NCBI GenBank assembly: GCA_025677815.1
Contig: JAIXMP010000029.1
Coordinates: 1-64,000, forward strand
Source: Phascolomyces articulosus
Taxonomy: Eukaryota > Mucoromycota > Mucoromycetes > Mucorales > Lichtheimiaceae
DNA length: 64,000 bases
Reading direction: 5' to 3'
A program made the translations under genes and the position numbers. Each line of letters starts with the position of its first letter. Within the stretch, counting starts at the first letter, position 1. Positions 1 to 14,358 of this stretch are shown here, piece by piece. Below the pieces are notes generated by a model that was given only the letters and a program-made list of their open reading frames with translations, had not been told where the DNA came from and made no database searches.

Positions 1-2
1 TT

Positions 3-152
3 CATGACAATCGTAATCAATTCGTTCAATATAATGATTTTCTCAGTAATCCAAAAAAGCAATGGCCTGGGATTATGACCAGTGGTGGTTTTATAAAATA
101 TTTACTATGTATAGGAAGCTTATTAAGTTGGACCAGCGGCAATCTATATTAG
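3..152 (+). CDS. Possible 3' end of an upstream gene, partial
   Basis: The third forward frame is open from the left edge for 49 codons and stops with TAG at 150-152. The reading contains a mildly hydrophobic stretch near its end (IKYLLCIGSLL). The next gene starts at 319 on the same strand, so this would fit the last exon of an upstream plus-strand gene. A 49-codon open frame can occur by chance in AT-rich DNA, and I recognise no family, so this stays a weak call. Confidence 0.25.
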   Translation, partial: HDNRNQFVQYNDFLSNPKKQWPGIMTSGGFIKYLLCIGSLLSWTSGNLY

Positions 153-318
153 CATTCATTTTCCATTCACAGTATGGCCATTGTGGTACAAATGCTGCGA
201 TTTAAACTTTTTTGCTCACGTTTCTTGGATAAACCCTACGCAAGCACACAGACATTCTCGCTCTCCCGCATTTTTCTTTTTTTCTTTTTCCTTTTTTTTT
301 ATACATTACATAATAACA

Positions 319-2593
319 ATGGTCACCGTGAAACCATTTGGTGCATGGCCTTCTCCTGTCAGTGCTGATTCCTTGGCAGCCGGATTATCTGCTTCCGACA
401 TTACTGAGGATCAACAAACCGTATATTGGAATGAAGTGGTTCCTTCAGAACAAGGTCGTGGTCAAATTTTTTCCCGTCGCCTGGCAACAGGAGGTGAACC
501 TAAACCTTTATTACCCCTCGGATACAGTTGTCAAACACGCGTCCATGAATATGGAGGTGGTAGTTTTACGGTCCACAATGGGTTTGTTGTCTTTTCCAAT
601 GACAAGGATAAACGTCTTTATAGCGTTGATACCACGACCGGCGCGATTGAGCCCATTACAAAAGACAGCAATGGACTCTTGCGTTATGCTGACATGAGAC
701 TCAGTGACGATAATACTTGGTTGGTGGCTATTGAAGAAATTCACAAGGAACAAGAGGAACCCAAAGATGTAATCAACCGATTGGTGTCCATACGTGTTTC
801 AGATGGAAGTATTCATGTTTTGGCAGAAGGACATGATTTTTATTCCACTCCTAAACTTTCGGGTCATACACTTGCGTTTCTCTCTTGGGACCATAGTAAT
901 ATGCCTTGGGATTATACTCAACTCAATATCGCAGGAATCACCACAGATGGTGCTCGTTTGACAACTTTAAAACAAGTACCTACTGTTCAAGAAAGTTTTG
1001 TGGTAATTTTCTTTTTAACTTGCTCATGATCCTCTTTTATATATATATATATATATATATTATATACTGATGGTTGCATGAATATATCTCCTCCTCCCCT
1101 TTTTTTAGCAACCAGAATTTGGTGCTGATGGTACATTGTATGTTGCTTCTGATCGTTCAGGCTTCTGGAACCTTTATCGTTACGTTCCCAATGATGATTC
1201 CATTGAACTTTTACTTCCTGAGGCACTTGAACAAGAATTCGCTGGTCCTTCATGGCGCATGAATGCATCTTATTTCTCACCCTTCATTTCTGATCCATCC
1301 AAAATCGTCTGTGGCAATAAGGACAAATTGGCCATTTTGGATACCAAGGCCAAAACATTGAACAATATTGAACCCTTATCCCAATTTATTACTTTTAGCT
1401 ATATTCATTCGTACCGTGACGAATCAAGTGGTCAAGAAATCATTGTTACAAATGCTACATCTGCCAGTGCTCCTTGTGAATTGATTGCCTACAACACAAG
1501 TGATAGCAAGATCAATGTCCTTCGACCTTCGACAGCTCCACCTCTTGATCGATCCTTTGTCTCTGTTGGTCAAGAAATCGAGTTTCCTACTACATTTGGC
1601 AAGACAGCTTATGCTTATTATTATCCACCGGTCAATCCCGACTATACTGGTCCTGAAAATACCAAACCACCATTACGTGTCTTATCTCATGGTGGTCCCA
1701 CAGCAAATACGGATCCTGGCTATGTTCGTAGCATTCAATATTGGACTACTCGAGGTTTCGCTATTGTTGATGTGAATTATGGTGGAAGTACTGGATATGG
1801 CCGTGAATATCGTAATCGATTAAAGAAGCAATGGGGTGTGGTGGATGTGGATGATTGTTGTCATGCTGCTCTTTATTTGGCCAAACAAGGATTAGTGGAT
1901 AGTGAAAAGCTGGCTATTGAAGGTGGTTCTGCCGGTGGTTTTTGTGTTTTGGCTGCATTGGCTTTCAGAGATGTGTTCAAGGCTGGTTGTTGTCAATATG
2001 GAATTTCTGATATTACACTGCTTGCTAAAGAAACTCATAAATTTGAATCTCGTTATCCTGGTATGTGTTCCTTTTTTTAAAACAAAAGGAAGTATTAGTG
2101 TATATATATTTATATAAATGTTGGATGACTGATCAATATCAAACGACCAACTGTAGATCAATTGATTGGTGAATATCCTAAGGATAAAGCTATCTATGAA
2201 GAGAGATCGCCCCTCTTTTCAGCTGACAAAATCAAATGTCCTGTCATCTTTTTCCAAGGTGCAGAAGATAAAGTGGTGCCACCTTCCCAATCAGAAATCA
2301 TGGTCAATGCATTGAAGGAAGGAGGTGTTCCTGTTGCATATGTCAAATACGAAGGTGAAGCGCATGGTTTCAGACAAGCCAAAAATATTAAACGTACTGT
2401 CGAACTTGAACAGGTAAATGGCATGACCATTCATCAACAATCATTTGAAAAAAAAGACAATTCAAACGCATTGGTTTCAAATATTTATATATATCTTTTT
2501 TTTTTTTTTACTCGACAGTGGTTTTATGGAAAGATTTTTGGGTTCCCTGTGGACGATATTGAGGGTGTTACTATCTACAATTTCCCAAGCTAA
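319..2593 (+). CDS. Prolyl oligopeptidase family (S9-type) peptidase
   Basis: Exons are 319-1002, 1109-2060, 2157-2413 and 2519-2593, giving about 655 aa. The first half (to about residue 370) reads like the beta-propeller of acylaminoacyl-peptidase or dipeptidyl-peptidase relatives. The second half is an alpha/beta hydrolase with the nucleophile in GGSAGG (Ser502), the acid in GAEDKVVPP (Asp583) and the base in GEAHGF (His615). The family cleaves short or N-modified peptides. No signal peptide or membrane segment follows the chosen ATG, so it is probably cytosolic. The frame is open further upstream to 181, but that part crosses an F-rich, pyrimidine-rich leader typical of a 5' UTR. Intron 1 carries an AT dinucleotide repeat. 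It converges on the B55 gene, with 135 nt between the stops. The exact substrate cannot be told. Confidence 0.92.
1037..1061. repeat. AT dinucleotide microsatellite in an intron
   Basis: About a dozen TA units lie in intron 1 of the S9 peptidase gene. No function is evident. Confidence 0.8.
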
Positions 2594-2728
2594 AAAAGAA
2601 AAAAAATTAATGTGTTCATTGTTGTTTATCACTATATATCATTATATGTACAAATGGAGACCATTAGTTTCTTAAAATTGAATAAAAAAAAAAAGAAATA
2701 TATCATGTATAAACAATAAAAAAACAGC

Positions 2729-4987
2729 TTACGTAAAGATAAATAGGTTATTGGTTGCAGCAACAGCAATGGTATTTTCGCGTGGATGCCAAGATGAATG
2801 GAGAATCTTCTTATTGAAATCAATATCATCCATAGTGGACATGCCAGATCTTCCAGGTCCTCGTGATAATCCCATTTTGTTCTTTGCTGAGCCCAATTTT
2901 TTAGACTTGAAAATACTTTTATCAGCAGCAAGTACGGTTTCTGCTAATGTGTCTCGGTTGTAAATATGTAAATTGTTGCTATAAGAGCCTGTCATCATGT
3001 TGCTATGGAATAAAAATAATAAAAGAGGATGTATTTTTTGTTTTGGGATGTGAGTATCCACGGATGGCTTGATGATGGTGACCCTCTCATTGGTATCATG
3101 GGACTCATCCAATCCCTATTTTTTTCTTACCTTCCATCTCCACTAAATACACATTCGAACTTGTCAAATATGCAGTCATTTTCATAAAGGTCACACAGTT
3201 TCGAACGTAATTCATCATGAATATTGATTGTTTGAACAGGTTGATTATCCATATTGATATCCCATATTTTTAATGTAAGGTAATCGCGAGACAAAATGTA
3301 TCGTCCGTCTTGACTGAATTTGATATCTGATACGGATTGAATGATTTCAGAAAAGAAGGATCGGTTGGCTGGATCTTCAGGTGCTTCCAACACTAAGTTA
3401 TTAAAAAAAAGTATAGTTAATTGCAGTTGTTCTGGTTCTCCCTCCTTCTATCTCTTTATGTATGTCTCACATCGTTTTTATTCTTGTAAAAACAAAGAAA
3501 AAAAAAACAGATCGTTTTATATTTACCCTTTGCATACTGATCACATAGTGCTGCTTCACGCATATCACATAATTTGATAGTTCCTTTGCTCGAGCTGTAC
3601 ATGAATGTGTTGCATTGATGTGGATGGAATTCAGCAGCTGTGATGACCTCAGTCAATTCTTCCATATTTGCTGGCTTAATATCCACAATATCTAATTAAC
3701 ATTTCGAGTTAGCTAAGCCTTCTTTTGTAAATATTCAACTCTCTCCTCTCAACCTAACCATTCCTTTTCCTTTTTTTTTTGGTCCGGCATAAATATACAT
3801 CATGTAGTCCTACTTACTGAAACTTTGATCAGAAATATCCAAATTCCAAAGATTGATTCTAAGATCATCTGCAGAAATATATGTTTCACTATCTGAGTTT
3901 ATAGATATCGAATTGATGTGATAGGTATGAGCTATAGATCAAAACAAACATGAGTTGTGAGTGTGAGGCAACGGTTGTTTTTGTTTAAGATAATGTCGTC
4001 TTTTTTCCCTTTTTTCCCTCTCTCCCTGTTCCTTTTCTTTTGCCTTCCTCATCATGTCGAACATAATTTTTTTTTATTACCATTGGCATACACTCTTCGA
4101 GGAACAGCAGCAATAATTGTGTCATGATGGGCCAATTTTGGTATACGAAGTCCTGCGGTAGGTGCTAATGGACCATCACCCAAATTATTTTCAGCAACGA
4201 CCTTTAATGATTTTTCGAACACTTTCCATAATTTGATCGTTTTATCTATGCATTATAATAATATCCTTTCCCAATTGAGTCATATCATCCCATGGTAGAG
4301 TAAAATCAATCCATTCATTCCATATCCTAAATATGTACCATTGGCAGATAATAAAAAATGCGCGGAATTTTGGCGTTTACACCATTTGATCTTGTTGATT
4401 TTTTCTTCAATTTCCAAACTTTTTAAATAATCAAACTCTGCTTCATGCGACTGGAATTCCGTGTGAAATCGATATTCGACACCTTTTTTCTATTTTTATA
4501 TAGATGGTTCATTAAAAATATGCCTATAAGAAATGGTGTACTTTCTCTCTCTTTCTCTCCACTTCGTAACATAAAAAAAAAGATAATAATACTTTACACT
4601 ATCGTTACGTTCAAATAAAACAACTCGACCACCTTTATCACCGGTTGCCAAGTAATCACCCGTTTGATCAAATTCTACTGTAGAAATAATATCGGCTATA
4701 GAATATAAAAATGAAAAAAAATAATTAGCCATTCACTCTCTTTCTCATCATTACTGGATCTTTATATTACACCTTCACTTTTTGGTACAGCACACGTTAT
4801 GTCTATTTTTTTTTATTTCATTCCCCAACAACAATAATGCCCCAAGCAAGCAATCATGATTGAAAAAAAAAGTTTTTGTTTTTTTTCCAAAACTTTATCA
4901 TAATGTACCTTCGGTAATATCGTCAGAATCTCCTTTATCACCAAAACATTGAGCAAATTTCCAACTTTGATCTTCGTTCATGGCCAT
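2729..4987 (-). CDS. CDC55: PP2A regulatory subunit B (B55/Cdc55), WD40 protein
   Basis: Eight exons on the minus strand: 4987-4909, 4695-4598, 4489-4339, 4245-4081, 3931-3818, 3691-3527, 3392-3131 and 3002-2729. Together they encode about 435 aa, normal for B55. The family is very conserved and is recognisable from [33 protein letters not shown], the N-terminal [19 protein letters not shown] and the run [15 protein letters not shown]55 forms a seven-bladed propeller that brings substrates to the PP2A core and controls mitotic exit and morphogenesis. The two ATG codons MAM are both possible starts; I took the first. All introns have GT-AG ends and phases close. Upstream lies 3.6 kb of non-coding DNA shared with the TRK gene. 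Confidence 0.96.
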
Positions 4988-7900
4988 AGTTTGTTTTTTA
5001 GTAGTGCAAAAAAAGTTTATGTATATAAAATGGGGAAATGGTTTTTTTTTTTTCAAGAAAAAAAAAAGCGTTTTTTTCGCTTCCCTACAATGCTTGTTGG
5101 CGTTCTTGATCCAAGTCCGCTCCACGTTCAATTAAACTGGTACCAAAAACAGAATAACCACGTTTTTTTTATAAACATCCTACAAGAAGTGGTACCTTTC
5201 TTATTATGAGTTACACTGGATCTTTTGGCAATGAATGAAAACGCAAGCAATGGAATCAGTTTTTGTTTAATAAGGAATTATTGTATTAATGGCACGTACA
5301 TCATCTATTATGGTGGATAGAAGAAAAAAAAACAAAACAAATGGGTCATAAAACATGGGGAGAACGATACTTTTTGATGTCTCACCTTTTCTTTTTGATG
5401 CAATTGTTATTGAATATGTCGTGCGTATTATATGAAGCAGTCATCTGTGTTGAAAAATTTCGTTATTTTAATGATTATGTAGTAAAGAGTTTTTATGTTT
5501 CTGTTTATGCTTGGCAAATAGGTTACTATCCATATAAAAAAACTGTTGCTGTTGGTGTGTCTTACGTAGAAGCGTCTTGCATCCATTGGTAATGAAAATC
5601 TATTTTTGTCATCCATTTACTGTTACTTCACTATTTTATAGCAGTAAATTCAATTGCACAGAGTTAACTTATTTATATCTTATCTCACTTGACAGCTAAT
5701 GCTAGTGAATCATTTGTTTTGATTTATGCAAGAGATATATCTATACTACCTGAATGAATAAACTATTTAGCAATGTGACAAACTTGTTACCATAAATGTA
5801 AAAATGTCCAAGGAATGTGTAAGGTATTCTATTAAAAACACCATCATTCGTTATTTAAGAAGCCAAATTTTATCAATAGATAAAAAAAATACTTCATCAC
5901 CCTTCAGCTATACATTCCTACATTAATGGCCACAGGTCGTCTGTGTGTGAAGCAAGTATGATGGCTAAATAAAAAATAAAACTATTTTTATTATGCATAA
6001 AATGGTTCGTTTTATCTTTACATCATGGAATTAAAAAAAAGTATCCTGCGGGCACTGCGTCCTTTAAATCTCCCGGAAATTGAAAAACAAAAAGTGAGTT
6101 TATTTAATTAACAAACAAATAATAGCTTTATAATAATAAAGCTTGGTTGCCTATAAACAATGTTCAAGTTCCCATGATATATGATAAAGTTTACTGATTG
6201 TAGCTAGTGAACTATAATAAGGGAGATGCTGATGCTTGTTGGTTCATTAAAGGTTACAATGACAGATCCTATACCACAATAAAAAACAACCAGACACAAC
6301 CAAGGAGGAGTCATTTAATCCGAACATGGTAATTGAATATGTAATCCATGATCATCATTCCATTGAGTTGTTTGTTGACTCAGTTACCATCCTGTTGTTC
6401 TATTATTAAAGCATAATGATTGATAATACTTAGAAATTAATTTGAAACCAAGCAATAAAGTTGTTTGATTTACATGTATATCGCACATATAATCAAACAA
6501 CTAATAATAAAAACGAATGTCCGTTTCCAAGGATATGGGAATTCAAGTTTTTTTGGTGATGTTTTCCTTTTTTTACGTATTCGTTAGTCATAAGATAATT
6601 TTTTCCCACATCCTTGGTTTTTTTTTTTATGAAACATAGCTATATCCTTAATGCGATCTGCTGCAATGTACGTTAAAAAAAATGCCTCAGATCTTTTTTT
6701 TTATAATATATTATTAGTATATATATTAGTAGCTGCTGTCTAACCTTATACTCAGTGACACCCGGCAGGGCGGGGATCTACTTTACTTAGTAAGAAACTT
6801 AGTAGACTGGAACAAATCTAGTACTAACAGTCCATTTTTTTTAATAATGAGTACCTCATCCTCCTTCTTGAGTGATTTTGGGTGACCTTTTTAATTATTT
6901 TTCTGTAAAAATAAAATAAAATTATTTTTCATCATCGGATTCAACACCGACAACCCAGGTTATTGGTAACGAGACTACTTGTTAGTGGGAAAGATATAAC
7001 TAATAGAGAAATAATTTGTGAAGATAAATAATGACGATGTGATGGTGTTAGTTAAAAAAAAAACATATAGCATCATCATCAACAATAAACCATCCTTCTC
7101 CATTTGTGTGTTAAGTAGTACATTCTTGAGACACTAAATGGGGTTATTTTGTACACGCGTGTGTTTGTTATTATTTAGAGATGTTCCGGGAATCAAGTAA
7201 GTAGTAGTATCTTCCAGGCCAAAGTAAGAAAAAATACCTCATCTAGTTTTCTTTTTCTACCTTTTTTTTTCAAGATGAGTCTTTTTTATTATTAATATAG
7301 TAAAAATCTAACTCATGTTCGAAATACACTTTATCAAAGAAGAACCAGATGTTTCTTTTACCTATCCTCATTTTATAATCTAATTAGTAGAAATGATAGT
7401 AAAAATCGTTATCAACTACCAAAGAACTTTCCATACAGGATTGTTTTTATTGTAACGTGCCACGTGAATATCCATTATATCATTTTATTCTATACTCTTC
7501 TTGATTATTGTTGTTACTGTTCTTATCAATTTCAAATAAGAGAAAAAATAAAGGAGGTCTTATATTATTTTGGGTGAACTGGCCATTTCCAAATAATGAT
7601 AATCCCACCCATTAATAATTGGGTCCAAGGTTTTTTTTTAGTACCAATAAGTTTCTCTTAACGGGGGAGGGGTAAAAAAAGTTGCCAAGTGGGAGTCAAA
7701 GTGAAGAAAAAAAAAAGAGATTGGCGGATTGATTATCCATCTCTCGCTCTCTCTTTTTTTTTTTTTTTTTTTTGCGTGATTTATGCTATTAGATAAATTT
7801 AACTTTTTTGTGTGATATAATACCCAAGAAGAAGAAGAGAAAGAGAAGAAGTTTGTTAGTTTATTAAGTATGATTATTATTTTATAAAACGATCTTTTGG

Positions 7901-8489
7901 AGGTTCGAGATTTCTATATAATACATGTGAGAAGTATCGATATAATAAGTGATATCATTGGCTGTCAGCAGACATAGAGAGAGTGTGGCAAAACTATACG
8001 AGGTTTTTTTTGTAAAAAGACTATATACAGTAATATATAGTTTTTCTATCCTAACACAAAGATTACACAAAGGATGATACTATCATCATCATCAACAACA
8101 ACAAGTATCGTCATTGATTCATTCATATCATTCAGTGTCAGTTAAGATAAATAAAAAAACAAGTACCTAGTAGTACCAGTAACGTATGCCAAGTCTTTAA
8201 AAAAAAGTTTTTCTATGTTTCAAAAAAATGCCTCAATAAAAATGGACAAGCTGGGTAAAGTTGAGACTGGTGAAGAAATTTTCCTCTTTGGGTGAAAAAA
8301 GACTCAACAATTTTTTTTTACGAGCGGAATTAACTTTTGAAAGCATTTTTCTTTTCTATTTGATACTCAACCTTTTTATAAAACCTTGGGGGTTCTTCTT
8401 CTTGGTCCTCTTTTTACTTCTTTCTTCTTCTTCTTTATATATATTTTCCCTTGTAAATTATTATTTTTTCTTTCTTTTTTCTTCTATTT

Positions 8490-8520
<31 letters not shown>

Positions 8521-8581
8521 CTGTATTTTTTTTTTAAAAAAAACAAACAAAAACCTTTTTCTTTCATTCATATCCTCCCCA
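4988..8581. other. Divergent intergenic region, no gene seen
   Basis: This 3.6-kb AT-rich stretch separates the divergent B55 and TRK genes. Open frames such as the one at 5341-5592 have no recognisable motif. A G-rich patch near 7660-7675 contains the AGGGG core used by fungal stress-response elements. A poly(T) tract of about 21 lies at 7753-7773, and a purine-rich GAA/GAGAA tract at about 7828-7850. The last 300 nt before the TRK start are very T-rich and include an AT repeat near 8497-8521, as expected for a leader or promoter. Confidence 0.6.
8497..8521. repeat. AT dinucleotide microsatellite in the TRK leader
   Basis: An uninterrupted TA repeat lies about 60 nt upstream of the TRK start codon, inside a T-rich leader. 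Confidence 0.75.
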
Positions 8582-11480
8582 ATGGCTCGTTACATGGAGG
8601 CAATACGTGAAGCGCTGGTTCGCTTCTGGGAAGACAAGATCCATTTTATCGAACTTCATTATCTATACATTGGTTTCTTGGTCTTTTTTACATCTGGATT
8701 ATACTACTGTCAACCTGGAACAGACTGGAATTATATCGATGGATTGTTTATGGGTACAACAAGTTCTACCAATACGGGTTTAGTCACTGTGGCTATGTCT
8801 TCTTTTTCAACCTATCAAATCTTGGTCATGTTCTTTACTTCATTTGTTGCTTCTCATATCTCGATCTCTTATATTGTCTTGATGGTACGAAAACATTATT
8901 TTTCAAAACGTTTCGAGGATGTTCTTTTATTCAATAAGGCCAGACGCATGCGTGAAGAGATTCGACGAAAAGAAAAACATGCAAAGGATAAACGCAATAA
9001 ACGACTCAGCATCGGTAGCAGAACCAGCATTGATTTAGAAGAAGGCATGAAACATCGACGCAGTACTACAGCGGCCAATTCTATCAAGGATGTACCATTA
9101 AAACGTTTTCCATCCCATACATCGACTGCCTCTTCCCCCGTACGTGGTGTCAAGAGTCGTCGAAATCGTCGTCAAACCATTGCTAATTGGATGACGAACC
9201 CAAATGATATTCGTAACTTTTTCCGTGAAATTCGTGAAGAACAAAATAAAATGATGGATAAACGAGAGGCTGAAGCTTATGCAGCTGTTCATGCAGCCTT
9301 GGGTCATTCAAATAACCAACATCATCAACATCCATTTGATTCAACATCTCCTTCTCCACCTCCACCTCAACCCAACGAAAAAGATATTTACGACGAAGAT
9401 GAAGAGGACGATGATTTCATGGAAGAGAACAAGGAGCAACTTAAATTGGAGCGACGAATGTCGAATCCGACACACCCCTTTCAGCAAACCTCCGATCCGA
9501 ACGATCTCCGTCGTGTAACGTCAGCCACAACTACGGTTGGTAGTAGCAGCAACAGTCATGCAGATGCCAATGATCTGAATCAGAGTCATGGTGATAGTCC
9601 TGATGGGGTGGTTGCTCAAGGTGACGGTCGTACAGAAGATACATCTCAGCAAGGTATTGCATTTGCGGGTAATGTGGAACAACAACGTGAAATCGCTCGT
9701 CGCCGACTCGAACAAGATCGTCGTTTTGAAGATTTGATGGATAAGATTTCGCGTGAAGTCGATATTCCATTGACAGATACCCTTTTGGATTCAAGTGATG
9801 ATGAAGATGAAGAAAACTTTCAAGAAATTATGCGCCAACCCATTGACAAAAGTCAATTGACTCGACAACAACGTTATCGTATTGGTGGTATTGAATATCG
9901 TGCTTTGGATATGTTGTCGTATATTGTTCCTATTTATTATCTCGGTTCTATCTTTGTTGGTGCCTTTGTTTATCGTATCTTTATTGCCTGTAACAGTTAT
10001 ACCCGAGACGTGCTGGCAACGTCTAACCCCACAGGCCCTGTTGACCCCTGGTTGTTTTCCTTCTTTCAAGGTATGTCTGGTATGAATAATTTGGGTGTAA
10101 GTATGTTGGATGCAAGTATGGTACCGTTCCAGGACACACCGCTCCCCTTGATCGTGACCATGATCCAGATTCTGATTGGTAATACGGCCTATGCTATTGT
10201 TTTACGATTTATTATTTGGATTTTATGGAAAACGACACCTCATCGTTATGCTATGCGTCGTGAAACATTCCGTTTCTTGTTGGACCATCCACGTCGTTGT
10301 TATACAACCTTATTCCCTGCAACTCAAACTTGGTGGTTATTGATTATCTTGATTGTTATTACATTGGTTGAATTGATTTGTTATTTGGCATTGAACTATT
10401 GGTTACCTGTGATGGAAGGTATTGCTTGGGCCTCCAGATTCGTTGATGGTCTTTTCCAATCGATTGCTACAAGAAATGGTAAGTTTTGAATGTTCTTTTT
10501 TTTTTGTAGGAGAAGAATTTTACTAAAAGAACGAATTAATTAAATTTTTGTTTTTAATAATTATCGTGTATTATATAGCCGGTTTCACTGTTACTTCTTT
10601 AAGTGATCTTAATCCTGGTACTCAACTTGTTTATATTGTGGCCATGTATATCAGTGTTTATCCAGTTGCCATTTCAATGCGTAATAGTAATGTATATCAG
10701 GTAAATACAAAGTTAAGATGTGAGGAAAGACATGGAATTATAGTATGACTCTATTTTACTCATGCACATACATTTTTCTCTCCCATTATAAATATATCTA
10801 TAGGAACGGGCACTTGGTATCTTTCGAGGAGATGGTGATGAAGAACCTGTGCAATTCACTGAAAGTGAATTGAATGGTCCAGCCCCTTTTATCAAGTTAC
10901 GCCGCCATGCTACCATTAATAGTGTTATGACAACTTCTCGTAAAGTTTTACGTGGTCCAGACTTTTTCGTATTGAACTTGATCCAACGACAACTGACCAG
11001 TGATATTTGTTGGGTCATTTCTGGTATTTTTGTCATTTCTATCATTGAATCTCAAAGTATCATGTCTCCCTCTCCTATTACCATGTTTACTGTGATTTAT
11101 GAATGTGTTTCGGCCTTTGGTAATGTGGGTGCCTCCACGGGTTATCCCAACAGCGCAGTATCTCAATGTGGACAATATCATACATTGAGTAAATTGGTAA
11201 TAATTTTACTCATGTACAGAGGAAGACATCGAGGTAAATATATTTAATATTCTTTATTTGGATTAAGATGCATGTATGTTTATTTATATTATTCTTTTAT
11301 TTATATATTATTCTTTTTATAGGTCTTCCTTTGGCAATTGATCGTGCTGTCTTGTTGCCATCTGAAGAAGTGGAGCAACGTGAAGTGGAAGATCAAATGC
11401 TGAAACGAAGAAATACTTCCATGACAAACCAAAGTAATACTTCCAACATTATGTTTTATACTCGATCAAGTACTCTTTAA
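8582..11480 (+). CDS. TRK1: TRK/Ktr-type potassium transporter
   Basis: Exons 8582-10478, 10579-10700, 10804-11233 and 11323-11480 give about 868 aa. All four pore loops of the TrkH/TRK superfamily can be seen: STNTGL (about 62-67), SGMNNLGVS (about 500), SIATRNAGFT (about 627-636) and SAFGNVGAST (about 776-785). Each has the glycine expected in the selectivity filter. Between the first and second pore units lies a long charged cytosolic region (about residues 110-440) rich in R/K, then D/E and H/Q. That is usual for fungal TRK proteins and a likely site of regulation. The role is high-affinity potassium uptake at the plasma membrane. The frame stays open back to 8261, but that part is a T-rich leader read as F/L/Y, so I start at the ATG giving MARYMEAIRE, just before the first helix. 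Confidence 0.95.
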
Positions 11481-14295
11481 GCACCTTTATTCTCTTTATA
11501 TTTTTACTATTATTATACTATTTTTTTAATACTATTTTTTTTTCATATATATTTATTGATATATATTATATCAAACATTATTATTACTTACACAAGCATT
11601 TTATTTATCACGCTAAACTTAACTTTATCATATTATACAATCAATTCATATATTGTAAATACCCTACCACTACCTCCAGAAATAGTTTTTTTTATTCATT
11701 TATTGTTCTGTTTTCTTTCGTTTTTTTCTGTCCTTACTATCCCCTTTACCATGATTCATTTTGTTGATCAACATTTGCACAAGTAGCTCTTATTATTGTT
11801 ATAAAGCAAATTTCTGTTATAACATCATCTACATTATTATTTTGTCTTATTCATGTTTCTTGAATGAGTGGTACGTTGTAATAGGTTAATAGCAATATGC
11901 AAAAGCTTTACTCAAAATTTAAATTAAAATGAATTACTAGTAGACTATTTGTTATTATTATTTATCTCCTTTTTTATCATCCTCATCAAAATCGGAACTA
12001 AATCTTATAAGATTCATGGTTGTTTATTTATCGCACGAGTCGAATCTTCCATCACCCCTTAATAAAAACCTTAAAACATATATTATAACACATCATCGCA
12101 GCTCTTTTTTATAGTATTTCCGAGCAAACGGAAATAGTTCATATTATTATTAATAAACAATCTTGCATATGTTGGCGCTTTTTTCCCCACTGCATATAAT
12201 AACGCTTACAGGGGTTGAAAAAGTATCCAGGTCTGTTCTATTACCTATCCTTGTTGTAGGGGGGTAGGTTTGTTTTACTATTATTTTTGAAATGTGGGGT
12301 CATTTGTTACCTACTGTTCTATTGGATACTTATATATTTAGTTCAGTCCAGACTTTCCAGTTTCATTATTTAGTAAGATTAATAATAGATATATCTTATT
12401 TTTAATATGTTCCTCAACAAGACATTATTGTTACTTTTGACGTATCATGAGATAAGTTTTTTGCCTTGCAGTTTGAACGGATAACATAGAGCTGCATCTG
12501 AGAGTTAACTGGATCCTCTTTCAATGGAGTGGGGGTGTACTATAATTCTTTATCTTTTAGGATAGAGCATATAAATTATATCCTCAACTGTACAAATAAA
12601 AACAAAAGATCAAGGGCATGGCCTTCTTTTTGATTATTATTATTATTATTAGTGTTCCCTTCTTCACTTTATCGTCCTTCCTTCCACATCTCCATATATA
12701 CTATGTTGTCATATCCTTGTATGGTGTACTTTATTGATTAGCTCATAGCATAATGCCTAAGATAACAATGATGTTTTCTTTTTTCTCATATTATTAATAA
12801 CTCTCTCTCTCCTTTATTGGTGTATAATACGTATCTTAATACGGACGGGTTCCTAAACATTAAATAATACCATTATTAAGTTTAATAGAGATCCTGATTG
12901 TGTTTTCTTCTAAGACATAATTAGCAGACAAGCAACAGTAGTGGCCAATCTGATTGGTACAAACACGTAGAAGTTGACCAAATTTAACAGTACGACAATG
13001 TGTCAATTTTTTTTCTATTGGCAGGAAAAAATAGAAGGATGAAAAGCACTATTCTCTAAAATTTGTACTCAATCAATGGGATCCTTTGAATGTATAGTTT
13101 ATATATTAAATGCTCCTTTTCCTTTGTACGCAATCCAAGACGAGTGTTTGGTTCGTAAAGCAAATATATAAAAAGTTAAAGTATACTTAATATGAGAAAC
13201 TAGTAATAAAAATAATAAGATCTGTCAATCTCCTCTTGATAGATGAAATAAAAAATAATAATAATAAACGTCCTTTATTCATCAATCAAAAGAGAATTTA
13301 CCATTATCGACGTACTACTTGTCTAATCATCTAACTTTTTTTTTTCACAAGTATAACCTTTTATATTTTTTACAAGTTATAATACGTCACTTGTACATTC
13401 ATCTTTGGTTTCAGGCATATCAGATCCATTTGTCAAGTTGCATACGAGTGACAGTGTCAGAGCTATGTAGCTGGAAAACTAATAAGATATCCAGAGCTTT
13501 TCGTCTAGCGTATTATTGAATGTGGTGATGTAGTAATAAAAAAAATAATACTGAAAATGGATCCACTTGCTCACAGCTAGCCCCCCCAAAAAAACTGTAT
13601 GGATTTGATATATTTGTATAAAAGATCATGTGGTAGTAAAAATGAGGATCCAACAATGACTGTTTTTTGTTATTGTATTATTTCTGGCCAGAGGAAATCT
13701 CGCCAGAATTACAAGATTCCTCTTGAGTGGAAACGAACTGAATATTAGATGAAATAACTAGTGGAGAAAACACTTGGTACTAGGACCCGATCCAAAATAG
13801 CAAGACTAGTGCTATGAGTATCAAGAATATTGATAGTACTATAATTGGTACACTAAGGCCCACTAAAGCTATTTGCGTTCTCGTAACTGACACAAGCCTG
13901 AGAGAAAAGAAATGCAACAAGACCATAACACAAAAAATTGAAATGAGTAAAATTTATACAGAGAAAAAAATGTTTTAGTAGGTTGGATCAATAAGAGGTT
14001 TGAGAAAAGAATTTGGGTGAAAAAAAGAACTCTTTGTATGATACAATCCTGGAACAACAAGATGGCGGTCTTGAATTTTATACTCATGATTTGGCTTGCC
14101 TTCTTCAATATAATATGGGCCAAATTATCTTGGTGGTATTCTTGTTGCTGGCTGGATCAAGGCATAATTATCTAAAGGGACATAATCACCTACTCTGAAA
14201 GAGGGTATCTTTGCTCTTGCTTTTTCGTCGTATCTGGTTCTTCATTGGCGGAAGGCATTCTTATATACTACTAACAAGTCGCCAAAATAAGGGAG

Positions 14296-14339
14296 AAAAA
14301 AAAAAAAAAAAAAAAAAAGAGAGAGAGAGAGAGAGAGAA
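14296..14339. repeat. Poly(A) and GA microsatellite
   Basis: About 23 A residues run directly into about ten GA units. The repeat sits next to the LINE relic but on the wrong strand to be its tail. Confidence 0.85.
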
Positions 14340-14358
14340 AATAATGGAAAAGAGAAAA

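Noticed and set aside
181..318. N-terminal extension of the S9 peptidase frame
   Set aside because: It reads through a pyrimidine-rich tract as an F-rich peptide. The ATG at 319 fits the family start and lies in a good context.
5341..5592. 83-codon open frame between B55 and TRK
   Set aside because: No motif, no splice context, and composition equals the surrounding non-coding DNA.
8261..8581. Upstream in-frame extension of the TRK reading frame by 107 codons
   Set aside because: It is a T-rich leader with an AT microsatellite, read as F, L, Y and I. The ATG at 8582 directly precedes the first conserved helix.
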